Positions 27,075 through 36,000 of a DNA stretch of 64,000 bases are shown piece after piece (within the stretch, counting starts at the first letter, position 1; every line of letters starts with the position of its first letter). Location: NCBI GenBank assembly GCA_963758025.1, contig CAVWUA010000012.1, positions 1 to 64,000 of the forward strand, read 5' to 3'. Source of the stretch: CAVWUA01 sp963758025 (GTDB lineage Bacteria > Planctomycetota > Planctomycetia > Isosphaerales > Isosphaeraceae). The position numbers and the translations under genes were made by a program. The notes beneath the pieces were generated by a model that was not told where the DNA came from, did not search any database, and worked only from the letters and a program-made list of their open reading frames with translations.

Positions 27075-28991
27075 TCAGCGTAGCAGCCGGGGGGACTTCA
27101 ACTCGACGCCGACCGGGCCTTCGGAGCGGACGATCACCCGGACCCGGCGCGAGGGGGATCGGCCCCAGTGCGGGAGCCGTTCCAGGAGCACGGCGGTCTC
27201 GCCGACCGGGTGCGCGGGGTCGGGCTGCCAGCGCACGCTCCGCGACTCCGACCAGGCTTCCGAGTCGTCCGCCCACCACAGTTCCACCGTGCCTCCCGAG
27301 ACGACCCCCGGAACGCAGAGTACGCGGGGCTCGGCTCCGCGTCCGGTTCCGGCGGTCGGTGGTGACAGGGCGAACTCCCAGAAGGCCGGTCCTCCGGCCG
27401 CAACGTAATGCCCGGGCGGCCCTTCCGGTCGGGCGCGGTATGCCTCGACCAGCCGGCCCACCGCCACATTTCGCGCACCGGCGAACTCTCCGGCCGCTCG
27501 CAGGTGCGGCGAGACGTCCATCCCGCCGCAGAGAGCTTCCCGCTCGTCGGGCGACAGGGCGGCCAGCAGGGTCGGACGCACCTGGTCGTTCGGCAAGGTC
27601 GGCGCCGGGACCGTCTCGGCGAGCATCATCAGGGCGTTGTAATCGTGCGGAAACCAGCGCGTGCGGATCGGGTCGAGCGCGGCGAGGGCCTGCGCGCGGC
27701 TGATCCCGCGCGACCGGCAGACCGTTTCCAGATGGTCGAGCGCGGCGAGCGTCCTCGCCTGTTCGGGGAAACGGTAAAATTTCGCCAGAGTTCGCATCTC
27801 CGCGCGGTGCGCCAGCAACAGCAGGGCCGCCAGCGCTGTTCCGGCCAGCCAGGCCCGCCGGGGGTTCGCGTCGAACCGCGCCAGCCAGGGGCGGAGCGCC
27901 GCGGCCAGCACCAGGACCAGTCCGACCTGCGGAAGCAGATGATAGCGCTGGACTTCCAGAATCCAGTGCGGTCCGTGGACCGTGCGGAACGGGTACGTCA
28001 GGCCATAGCCGCCGAGGATCAAGCCCAGGCCGCCGAGCACGACCGGCCGACGCCGGGGACTTCGCCAGGCCAGAACGAGGGCGGCCACCCCACCCAGACC
28101 AAACAGCGCCAGGTCCCGGCCGCCGGAGAGGAACCGGTCGATGTTCCCCATCCCCAGGAGCCCCGGCAAGAGCACGTCGATCGGCCCCCGGCAGATGCTC
28201 AGGAAGCCCGTGCGCGGGTCGGCGTTCCGCGCGACGCTCTCGGTCAGCACGTCGCGGTAGCGGAACGCGGCGGCGAAGGTCAGGTAGAGGAGCGTTCCCA
28301 CGATCGCCAGGGCCGCGATGACCAGCCGGTCCCGCCCGCGCCGGCCCGAGAGGTTCAGGGCACGCAAGGCGGCCAGCGGTCCGGCGATCAGGCCGATCGC
28401 CGAGCACGCGGGCGCGGCCAGGGCGGCCATCAGGGCGAGCATCCCGCCGCCGATCCGCCCCTTGCGGCCGGTCGCGTCTTCCCAGAAAAGCACGCCTCGC
28501 CAGGCCAGGAGCGTCCCGAGCAAGGCCCAGGTGAAGCTGCTGGCCGAGTACCACCAGACTGTCTCGACGTGGACCGCCGAGAGGCTGACCGCCGCCACGA
28601 CCGCCAGGGCCGAGGTCGTCGAGCCTAACTCCCGACGCGCCAGGGCCCCCAGCGCGAGCAGACACAGGCCGAACGGCAGGAACGACGCCAGCGTGAACGC
28701 CACGGCCGCCGCGCCGAGACGTTCGCCCGCAAGGTGCCAGGTGAGCCACGAGACCAGCTCGAACAGCGGGGCCAGGTGCTCGTTGAACGGCCGGACGAGC
28801 ATCCCCCGCAAGGGCATCGTCTGGAGGTGGGCGATGCGGATCACGTCGTCGGAAAAGAGGCTCGGCCAGCGCAGGCGGGTGAGGTGCGGCTCCAGGCAGA
28901 GCGCGACGAACACCAGGGTCAGCGGGAGCGTCCCCCGACCTCGACGCCCGGCCGATCGGCTTTCGGAACGGATTGTGGGTCCCATCGCCAT
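27075..28991 (-). CDS. polytopic membrane protein, GT-C-like
   Basis: About 638 residues. TM1 (LPLTLVFVALCLEP) is followed by a loop with LFSDDVIRIAHLQ and PFNEHLAPLFELVSW; an acidic pair in the first extracytoplasmic loop is typical of GT-C glycosyltransferases. Eleven or so hydrophobic helices follow to about residue 420. A soluble C-terminal domain comes next (RFPEQARTLAALDHLETVC through LWWADDSEAWSESRS) and ends in a beta-rich stretch. The ATG at 28991 follows GGGAGG; one six bases later is possible. Divergent from the PIG-L gene. A sugar-transfer role is inferred from topology only. Confidence 0.55.
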   Translation of the reverse strand: MAMGPTIRSESRSAGRRGRGTLPLTLVFVALCLEPHLTRLRWPSLFSDDVIRIAHLQTMPLRGMLVRPFNEHLAPLFELVSWLTWHLAGERLGAAAVAFTLASFLPFGLCLLALGALARRELGSTTSALAVVAAVSLSAVHVETVWWYSASSFTWALLGTLLAWRGVLFWEDATGRKGRIGGGMLALMAALAAPACSAIGLIAGPLAALRALNLSGRRGRDRLVIAALAIVGTLLYLTFAAAFRYRDVLTESVARNADPRTGFLSICRGPIDVLLPGLLGMGNIDRFLSGGRDLALFGLGGVAALVLAWRSPRRRPVVLGGLGLILGGYGLTYPFRTVHGPHWILEVQRYHLLPQVGLVLVLAAALRPWLARFDANPRRAWLAGTALAALLLLAHRAEMRTLAKFYRFPEQARTLAALDHLETVCRSRGISRAQALAALDPIRTRWFPHDYNALMMLAETVPAPTLPNDQVRPTLLAALSPDEREALCGGMDVSPHLRAAGEFAGARNVAVGRLVEAYRARPEGPPGHYVAAGGPAFWEFALSPPTAGTGRGAEPRVLCVPGVVSGGTVELWWADDSEAWSESRSVRWQPDPAHPVGETAVLLERLPHWGRSPSRRVRVIVRSEGPVGVELKSPRLLR

Positions 28992-29322
28992 GCCTGTCCC
29001 TCCCTGGATTGCCCTCCTACCCGATTTCTTCTCAATCGGCTCATGGGAGCGCCGCGGCCTTTGCATAATAGAATCGGTCCCTCGCGGCAATGGCGATCCG
29101 TCTTTTCGGGGCACGACGCGCTGTTGACGGGAGCGGCGATGGATAGAACAATAGTAGCGCCGCTAAGTATCCGTTCTTGCTTGCGATCAGACGCCGACCA
29201 CCCGGCTCGCCCAGGGGACTGTTGGCGTGTCCTCACATTCCGTCATCAGGCGGCGCGCTTTTCACAACTCTGGAAGCAGGCCCAGGGTGGAGAGTCCCGT
29301 GCCGCCGGAGCATGCCCGTTCC
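28992..29322. other. divergent intergenic region
   Basis: 331 bases between the divergent GT-C-like and PIG-L genes, presumably with both promoters. An AT-richer stretch at about 29140-29180 (AACAATAGTAGCG) is a possible promoter zone. No RNA or further gene is seen. Confidence 0.4.
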
Positions 29323-30261
29323 ATGGAAAATTCGAACCCGTCCCCCAGCTCGACTCACTGGCAACCCGCCTTCGAGGGACTGCTCCAGGCGGCCGGTGGC
29401 AGCGGTTCCCACGGCCAGTTGACCGACGTGCGCCAGGCCCTGCGCGGACGGATCGGGCCGAAACGGCCCCTGGTCATGCTCTGCCCCCACGCCGACGACG
29501 GGGCGATCACCGCGGCCTCGCTCTTACATGAATATGCGGTGAAGCGCGGGCTGCCGGTCACTGAGGTTCTGGTCTTCAGCGGCGAGCGGAACGTCGATGC
29601 CCCCTGGCTCAACCAGAAGAAGAAGGTCTCGGTCCGCGAGTCCGAGTTCCGCCTGGAGTGCGAGGTCCTCGGCGCCGAGGCGGTCTGCTGGGAGCTGGAC
29701 GCCTACCGCAGCCCCGGCTATCAGCCGACGGCCGGCGATATCGACAAGATCGTCGAGTGGTTCACCGACAAGACGCCCGGCGCGGTGATCCTTCCCCCGG
29801 CGACCGACGCCCACCTGGCCCACCGGATGACCCGCGCCCTGGCGGCCATCGGCCTGCTCGGCGCGCAGCTCAACGAGACCCTGGTCCTGACCGGCTGGAC
29901 CCCCTGGGGGCCTTTGCCCCGCCCCAACGCCTACTTCCCCTACGATTCCGAGGCGGAGCGGACCAAGGAGTGGGCGATCCACTGCCACGCGTCGCAGGTT
30001 CTCCTGACCGACTACACCGAGTTCTGCAACCACCTGGGCCGCGCCTACGCCGCCCTGACCCGCGAATGGGCCGAAGGGCACAGCCTCTCCGGCCGCGCCA
30101 GCCGGGGAGAGGACCAGTTCATCGGCGTCGAGCTGTTCCAGATCGAATCCTACGACCCGAGCCGGGCCTACCTGAACCTGCTCGACCCGATCCAGATCGC
30201 CCTGGGCATCCTCGCCGGTCAGCTCGACCCGATCTCCGGCCGCGAGAAGATCGCCGTCTGA
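29323..30261 (+). CDS. PIG-L/LmbE-family deacetylase
   Basis: Zinc-dependent de-N-acetylases of this family remove acetyl from N-acetylglucosamine-type substrates. The motif LVMLCPHADDGAITAASLLH is near residue 50 and supplies the His and Asp-Asp of the metal/catalytic site (family AHxDD, here PHADD). ATDAHLAHRMTRAL gives the distal His. The C-terminal half (HASQVLLTDYTEFCNHLGRA, SRGEDQFIGVELFQIES) is usual for the NagB-associated LmbE proteins. The ATG at 29323 was chosen; the open frame extends to 29227 without a better ribosome site. It is followed 69 bases later by nagB. Confidence 0.85.
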   Translation: MENSNPSPSSTHWQPAFEGLLQAAGGSGSHGQLTDVRQALRGRIGPKRPLVMLCPHADDGAITAASLLHEYAVKRGLPVTEVLVFSGERNVDAPWLNQKKKVSVRESEFRLECEVLGAEAVCWELDAYRSPGYQPTAGDIDKIVEWFTDKTPGAVILPPATDAHLAHRMTRALAAIGLLGAQLNETLVLTGWTPWGPLPRPNAYFPYDSEAERTKEWAIHCHASQVLLTDYTEFCNHLGRAYAALTREWAEGHSLSGRASRGEDQFIGVELFQIESYDPSRAYLNLLDPIQIALGILAGQLDPISGREKIAV

Positions 30262-30330
30262 ACGGCTCGATCGCGCCCCGTGCCCATTTTGGTCTCTTGA
30301 ATCTTGCCCACCGTCGGAGCCTCACGCTCG

Positions 30331-31134
30331 ATGTCTGAACCCGCCCGCGTCCTCGACCTCGCCGGGGCCTCCGTCCTGGTCTTTCCCGACGTCCCGTCCG
30401 CCCACGACACCGCCGCCGATCGGATCGCCCAGACCGTGCGCGAGGCCGTCGCCGAGCGCGGGCGGGCCGTGCTCGGCCTGGCCACCGGCGGCACGCCGAT
30501 TTCCGTTTACGAACGGCTGGTCGCCCGCCACCGCGCGGGGAACCTCTCGCTGGCGGAGGTCACGTCGTACAACCTCGACGAGTATTACCCGATCAGCCCG
30601 CTCGACCCGAACAGCTACCGGGCCTACATGCACCGGCACCTGTTCGCTCATGTGGACATCGCCCCGAACCGGGCGCACGTGCTCGACGGCACCGTGCCGG
30701 AGTCGTTCGCGGCCGAGCACGCCGCGGCCTTCGACCGCTGGATCGCCGCCGACGGCGGGCTGGATCTCCAGCTCCTCGGCATCGGCCGCAACGGCCACAT
30801 CGGGTTCAACGAGCCGACGGATCTCCCGGTCGAACAGGCCAGGGCGCTGCCGACCCGGCTGGTCGAGCTGCACCCGACGACGATCGCCGACGCGGTGAAG
30901 GACTTCGGCGGCGTCGAGGCGCGCGTCCCTCGCCGGGCCTTGACCGTCGGCGTCGCGCCGATCCTGGCCGCGCGGTCGATCCTGATGATCGCCTTCGGCC
31001 CGAACAAGGCCGAGGCCGTCGCCCGCGCCCTGACCGGCCCGATGACCGCCGAGGTCCCCGCCTCCCTCCTGCAAGCGGCGACCGGCCACGTGACCTGGGT
31101 TCTCGACGAGTCGGCCGTGCGCGGGCTGGCGTGA
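30331..31134 (+). CDS. nagB: glucosamine-6-phosphate deaminase NagB
   Basis: NagB converts glucosamine-6-phosphate to fructose-6-phosphate and ammonia. GLATGGTPISVYERL and TSYNLDEYYPIS near residues 50 and 80 are the phosphate-binding and catalytic regions. LDLQLLGIGRNGHIGFNEP contains the signature with the ring-opening His, and VPRRALTVGVAPILAARSIL follows. It has 267 residues from the ATG at 30331; a TTG at 30304 would add nine. Paired with the PIG-L deacetylase, it suggests a two-step amino-sugar route: deacetylation, then deamination. Confidence 0.9.
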   Translation: MSEPARVLDLAGASVLVFPDVPSAHDTAADRIAQTVREAVAERGRAVLGLATGGTPISVYERLVARHRAGNLSLAEVTSYNLDEYYPISPLDPNSYRAYMHRHLFAHVDIAPNRAHVLDGTVPESFAAEHAAAFDRWIAADGGLDLQLLGIGRNGHIGFNEPTDLPVEQARALPTRLVELHPTTIADAVKDFGGVEARVPRRALTVGVAPILAARSILMIAFGPNKAEAVARALTGPMTAEVPASLLQAATGHVTWVLDESAVRGLA

Positions 31135-31145
31135 TCCACCACAAC

Positions 31146-31466
31146 CTACGCGATGTCGTTCGGCGGCTCGCCCCGGGCGATGTGCCAGGGGTCGAGCAGC
31201 TTGCGACGCCAGGCGTAGGAGCCGACGGGGAGGTCCGCGAGGGCGCGCAAGGTCGGGTCGAACCGGACCATATCGCCCAGGTGCAGCAGGGCGGCGTCTT
31301 CCTCGAAGACGTGTTCGCCGTCGAGAAACTGCCAGTCACCGTCCTCGTCGTGCGAGACGAGCCGGATGAGCGACTCGCCGCGCAGGATGCGCAGGAGGGT
31401 GATGACCTCCATCTCCTCGGAATCGTTGAACGGCCAGGGGTCGGCGAGGGACATGACAAGGCTCAT
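31146..31466 (-). CDS. small acidic conserved hypothetical protein
   Basis: 106 residues, no signal or membrane segment. The sequence opens with SLADPWPFNDSEEMEVITLL and continues with GESLIRLVSHDEDGDWQFLD and LLHLGDMVRFDPTLRALADL. It is an alpha/beta cytoplasmic protein I cannot place, reminiscent of small DUF-type or immunity-like proteins. Its ATG overlaps the stop of the upstream secreted protein (ATGA), so the two are made together. Confidence 0.6.
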   Translation of the reverse strand: MSLVMSLADPWPFNDSEEMEVITLLRILRGESLIRLVSHDEDGDWQFLDGEHVFEEDAALLHLGDMVRFDPTLRALADLPVGSYAWRRKLLDPWHIARGEPPNDIA

Positions 31467-31969
31467 TCGGGTTCAGCCGGGATCGGTCGAAAGGCACGGA
31501 CGTCGCCGCTGCGCAGCTCGGTCATGTTGAGGGCCCATTCCTTCACGGCCGGGCTCTCGTCCTGATCGGGGATGATGGCGTTCTGATGGAGGATGCGGAG
31601 CCAGAGCGCCCTGCGCCGGGTGGTCACGTCGGAGACGATCGCGGTGTGCTGGGGGAAGCGGTACGTCCATGTGCGGATCGTCTGCCCCCGGACGATGCGG
31701 CCGCGAAATTCGGCGTCGTCGAACTGGAGGACATCGCCGGGCTTCACCGCGTCGAGCGTGCCGACCGGCGTGCCCCATTCCTCCCCGCGCCGGGGCCGCT
31801 TCGCCCCGGCGTGCTTGTACGCGGCGACGACCAGGGCGCTGCACTCGCCGTCGCCGACCGTCTCGCCCAGTTTGGACCGGGCGAAGGTGTGCACGTCTCT
31901 ATTGAGCGATTCCGACGACGGCGGACCGATCAGCGCGAGCAGCAGCAGGATCGGAAACGTGCGCGGCAT
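31463..31969 (-). CDS. secreted NlpC/P60- or CHAP-like protein
   Basis: The ATG at 31969 follows GGAGGAGGTCGCC. Signal peptide PILLLLALIGPPSSE. The mature part has a Cys in GDGECSALVVAAYKHAGAK, a VKPGDVLQFDDAEF segment, and a His in FPQHTAIVSDV. This Cys/PGD/His order is that of NlpC/P60 and CHAP cysteine amidases that cut peptidoglycan peptides. 168 residues. Catalytic assignment is by motif only. Translationally coupled to the small gene downstream. Confidence 0.6.
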   Translation of the reverse strand: MPRTFPILLLLALIGPPSSESLNRDVHTFARSKLGETVGDGECSALVVAAYKHAGAKRPRRGEEWGTPVGTLDAVKPGDVLQFDDAEFRGRIVRGQTIRTWTYRFPQHTAIVSDVTTRRRALWLRILHQNAIIPDQDESPAVKEWALNMTELRSGDVRAFRPIPAEPE

Positions 31970-32051
31970 GGCGACCTCCTCCGAAGGGCGATTGTAATCG
32001 GCTTCGGACGGAGGCCGCCAGAGGATCTCGCCGCGTGTCGGAGAGGCTCTC

Positions 32052-32445
32052 CGGTAAGCCCCGAAGGGGCGGCAGTGCATAGCCCGGGGGCGCCAGCCCC
32101 GGGGACTTCGGAAGCCCCGGAGGGGCGGCAGTGCATAGCCCGGGGCGCCAGCCCCGGGGACACCACGATCCGCATGAATCTTCGGAAGCCCCGAAGGGGC
32201 GGCAGTCATGCCCGAACCCGCGTGACTGCCGCCCCTTCGGGGCTCGACCCCTGAGTCCACACGGAGACCCGGGGCTGGCGCCCCGGGCTATGCACTGCCG
32301 CCCCTCCGGGGCTGAAGACCAACGTCGCCCCCCTCCGGGGCTGAAGGCCAACGTCGCCGCCCCTCCGGGGCTGAAGGCCAACGTCGCCGCCTCCGGGGCG
32401 GAAGCCCAACGTCGCTGCCCTTCCGGGGCGGAAGCCCAACGTTCC
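32052..32445. repeat. cluster of GCCCCGAAGGGGC palindromes and 28-30-bp tandem units
   Basis: 32052-32175 holds two direct copies of a GCCCCG(A)AGGGGCGGCAGTG plus CATAGCCCGGGG-type unit. The same unit recurs in inverse at about 32221-32318. From 32321 to 32437 run four units of 28-30 bases starting AACGTCG and containing CCCTCCGGGGC. The region separates two minus-strand genes and probably contains no gene; open frames across it follow the repeat. Confidence 0.8.
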
Positions 32446-32453
32446 GGAGAGCC

Positions 32454-35406
32454 TCACTCCCTGATCGTGATCGTGAACGATTCATCAATGGCATCGGCTC
32501 CACGATCCGTCATGACGTTCGCGCGGGCCTTGCAGGTCCCCTTTCCGGGCGAGGTGGCCCGGACGCGGAGCGTCCACTGCAAGACGACCGACTCGGAAAG
32601 GTCCTTCGGTGGGAACGTGACCGTGTGCGTCGCCTCGTCGTAAGTCGCCGACGTCGTGGATGCTTCCGGCATGACCGGCTCAAGGTTCTCGGAAAGCTCG
32701 ACCTGGACCCGCACGTCACGCAACGTCTCCGAGGACATGTTGCGGATCTCGATCGGGATGTCCAGCTCCTGACCCACCGGAATGCTCGCATTGTCGGCAT
32801 GGATCTTCAACCCGAGAGGGGCCGCGCCCAGGACGGCGGGACCGTTCGGCGTGGGAGGACGATCGCCTCGCAGGCCCTCGATCTCCTTCATGAGTTGATC
32901 GAGCTTCTTCTCCAGCGCATCCAGCCGCTGACGGTTCGCGTCGGTCGGCGAGGGAGCGGCCATGCCGGGGCCCATCATGCCGGCCATCATCCCCATTCCC
33001 TCCATACCGGAACCACCCGCCATCGCGGACATGTCGCCAGCGGCCGGAGGGCCCATGCTGCCGGAGCCCATGCCGCTCATCATCCCCGCCATGCCTTCCA
33101 TGTCGGCCGCCGCGCCGGGAGCGCTTCCCATCATACCGCCCATTTCCATGGCGCCAGCTTCACCGGACATCATGCCCATCATCGCTTCGTCACCGCCGCC
33201 GGGCATCATGCCCATACCGCTCCCCATCATGTTAATGTCCGTCCCCTCCGTGGGCTGGGGGAGCGTTGGGATCAGGACGTGCAACCTGGACTTGTCGATG
33301 ACCTCACCCCCCGAGCGCGTGGCGAGGGCGTAGAAGTTAGCGGGATGCTCCATCGGCAGCGTGATCGACTGGACCGAGCCGTCGGCATAGGCCGTGAGGA
33401 ATTCGCGCGTTGAGCCGGCGCCGAGGTTCGGGACGGGCGGGAACTTCAGGCCGCCGTCCGATGCGGGGCTGGCCTTCGGATAGGTGATGTCCTCCGGCTT
33501 GGTCCAGGGGACCGCGCGGGCGGCCTCGACGACGAGCAGGGTATAGGACGTGCCGTCGGTGACATCGGCCCACCTCAGCAGGTTCTGACCGCCGACGGGC
33601 CAGACGGTGTGCGGGCCGACGACCGCCTGGAAATAGGTGGTGCCGGGATCGGCCGGCCGCGCGGCACGCGGGTCCTGGTAAATCTCCGGCATCTCGTCGA
33701 GCAAGGCCCGGTTGTGCGGGCTGTCCCACGGCTCATCGAGGTGGAACTTCCGGAAGAGGGCCTCGTCGATGTACGGGAGGAGGGCGACCCGCCAGCTCAG
33801 GAGCGGCGTGCCGTTGGTGTCGGTGATCGCCACGCGGGGAAGGTGGCCGTTCAGTGCCTCGTAGTTGTGGACCGCCAGGGCGACCTGCTTTAAATTCTGC
33901 TGACTCTGCCGCAGCGCGGGTGATTCGGCGGGTGTGGCCTTCCTGGTCCTGGGACGCGGGGCCTGGCGATCGTTGCCGTCGAGCCGGCGCTGGGCTTGCT
34001 TCAGGCGAATCTGCCACTCGCGCAGCTCGGCCTTCGCCTCGTCCACCGCCGCGTCGGCCACGGCGACCTCGGCCTCGGCCTTGGCCTTCTCATCGGAGGA
34101 GACGTAATTCTTTCCGAGCTTTCCCAGCCGCTCAAAGCGGCTCAGATCGGCCTGCTTCAGCTCGCGCTGGGCCTCGGCCTTGCGGACCAGCGCCTCCTTC
34201 TGCGCGACTGCGCCTCCAGGATCTCGACCTCCTCGCGAGCCTGGACGGACGCTGGTCCCGCGTTTCCGCCCGTCAGCGCACCGGCGGGCAAGGTCAGGGT
34301 CCCCTGGAACGGGACGGTCTGATCGCCGTCGCGCGTCCCGCCCACGTCGGCAGCCAGGGGAGCATCAAGGCCCCCAGGCCAAGGACGACGCACAGGCCCA
34401 CCCACGACAGCATCCTCGGCGTTTTGCCTTTCATGATCATGGCTATTCTCCTGGATAGATGACGGACCTGGCCCATCCCGCTGGCCGCCGGGGGCAAGGC
34501 GGGGCGAGCCTCCGACAGGAAATCCACCGCCTCCAAAAGCGCCGTGGCGTAGGTCCGGGAGGAATCGGGATCGGCCCAGAGGACCCAGGCATCGCAGCAT
34601 TGCTCCTCCGCCTCGCGCAACGACCGCCGCGCCCACCAGACGACCGGGTGCCACCAGTAGAGCGCGGTGACGACCAGCTCCAGCAGGCGGACCCAGTGAT
34701 CCCGGCGCCGGAGGTGAGCCAGCTCGTGAATCAAAAGCGCGGCCCGCTGGTCGTCGTCGAGCCGCGCCCAGAGCCCCTCGGGGACGAGCAAGCGGGCCTT
34801 GCCCCCGAGCGTCCAGACCATCGGCGCGACCGCTCCCGGCACGACCCAGACCCCCGGCACGCGCGCCAGGCCCAGGCGTTGCGCCAGGTCCTCGGTCCGT
34901 TGCCGCAATTCCAAAGGGGCGGGCATGGCGAACCGCAAGACCCGGCGGAACCGCCCGATCCGCGCGGCCGCCGTCGCCAGCCAGACGACCGACCCGACCA
35001 GCCAGATCCCTCCCAGAACCGGCCGCCAGCCGATCGACCACGACGGCGCGTCGGGAACGGGAACGGGGGCGGGAACCGTGGCGACCGATACCGGTTCCGG
35101 CAACGTCCGCTCCACCACCGGGGCCGCCTCGGCGGATTCCAGGGCGGGGGAATCCGTGGATTCGTCGATCGGTTCAACCTCGGGGGCCGGTTCCGTCGCG
35201 GCGACCGGCGCCGGCTCCTCGGCCGACGGCCAGCCGACCGGGACGGTCCAGAGCGGCGGCATCACGAGCTTCAACAGCACGAGGACCCAGAGGCTATGGA
35301 TCAGGGCCGGGCGGCGGACAACCCGGCTGATGATGGCGACCGCCACGGCCAGGACCGTGGCCGCCAGGGCGTTGCTCAGGCCGATCTCCAGGAGCTGTCG
35401 GTACAT
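32454..35406 (-). CDS. M56 (BlaR1-type) metallopeptidase fused to coiled coil, DUF1559-like, Met-rich and DUF11-like domains
   Basis: Starts MYRQLLEIGL four bases after the mecI stop. Residues 1-330 form a BlaR1/M56 membrane peptidase: helices, then LLIHELAHLRRRDHWVRLLE (zinc HExxH), ALYWWHPVVWWARRS and EAEEQCCDAW. A final helix (LCVVLGLGALMLPWLP) leads outside the membrane. Next come a long HlyD-like coiled coil (VAQKEALVRKAEAQRELKQA through EWQIRLKQAQRRL) and a DUF1559-type region (QNLKQVALAVHNYEALNGHL, LSWRVALLPYIDE). A stretch of about 90 residues extremely rich in Met/Gly follows, then a short coiled coil and a DUF11/CARDB-like beta domain (VGQELDIPIEIRNMSSETL). Indels near 34345 and 34212. 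A sensor protease with a large periplasmic receptor is the likely role. Confidence 0.7.
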
Positions 35407-35410
35407 GATC

Positions 35411-35830
35411 TCATCGCTCCTTTCCCTTGGCGTTGCCGCGACGAGTCGCATCCCCCTGGCCGTCGATCAAGGCCCGCAGGGCGCGGCGGTCCTCGGCCGA
35501 GAGCCGCTCGGCGCGGAGCAAGTGGGTCAACAGCGGCGTCAGCGAGCCGTCGCAGAGCGTCTCGGCCACGGCCCGCAACCGCCGGCCGATCAGCTCGTCG
35601 CGGTCGATCGCCGCCGAGAACAGATGCACCGCCGCGCTGCGGTCGCGGTGAACGCACCCTTTCTCCTCCAACCGCTCCAGAAGCTTCTGCACGGTCGCGT
35701 AGCGCGACGGCCCGGCGTCGCCGCCGTAGGTCGCCTCCGTCAGTTGCCGGATCGTCGCCGGCCCCCGGTCCCAGAGCGCCTGCAAGACCGCCAGCTCCGC
35801 CTCGGTCACGTCCCGCGGTGATCGCGCCAT
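35411..35830 (-). CDS. MecI/BlaI-family transcriptional repressor
   Basis: 139 residues with the family winged helix: MARSPRDVTEAELAVLQALW, ATIRQLTEATYG, then SRYATVQKLLERLEEKGCVH. The dimerisation region follows (FSAAIDRDELIGRRL, then LTPLLTHLLRAERLSAEDRR). Such repressors are cleaved when the partner M56 protease senses its signal. It is first in a two-gene operon with the M56 fusion. Palindromes just upstream of its start fit autoregulation. Confidence 0.9.
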   Translation of the reverse strand: MARSPRDVTEAELAVLQALWDRGPATIRQLTEATYGGDAGPSRYATVQKLLERLEEKGCVHRDRSAAVHLFSAAIDRDELIGRRLRAVAETLCDGSLTPLLTHLLRAERLSAEDRRALRALIDGQGDATRRGNAKGKER

Positions 35831-35845
35831 CGGTTCCCCTTCCTT

Positions 35846-35886
35846 TCAGACAAAGTGTCTGAGGAAAGGGTAAGACGGTTTGTCTT
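35846..35886. promoter_or_regulatory. probable MecI/BlaI-type operators upstream of mecI
   Basis: TCAGACA-AAG-TGTCTGA (35846-35862) is a perfect 7-bp inverted repeat. Ten bases on, AAGAC-GGTTT-GTCTT (35872-35886) repeats the GAC/GTC core. They begin 16 bases upstream of the repressor start. Tandem GACA/TGTC dyads are typical of BlaI/MecI sites, so two dimers may bind side by side. Confidence 0.7.
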
Positions 35887-36000
35887 GGGGGTCAAGGGAA
35901 AAAATTCGGAGATGGGGAAAAACGCACACGGCGCCGGGACGATGGATCGAATCGTCCCGGCGCCGTGGAATCTGGCGAGATCGTCACATTGAAGGGATGA

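Noticed and set aside
26872..28749. 625-residue minus-strand frame
   Set aside because: Runs in an alternative frame of the GT-C-like membrane protein; Arg/Gly/Pro-rich without hydrophobic pattern.
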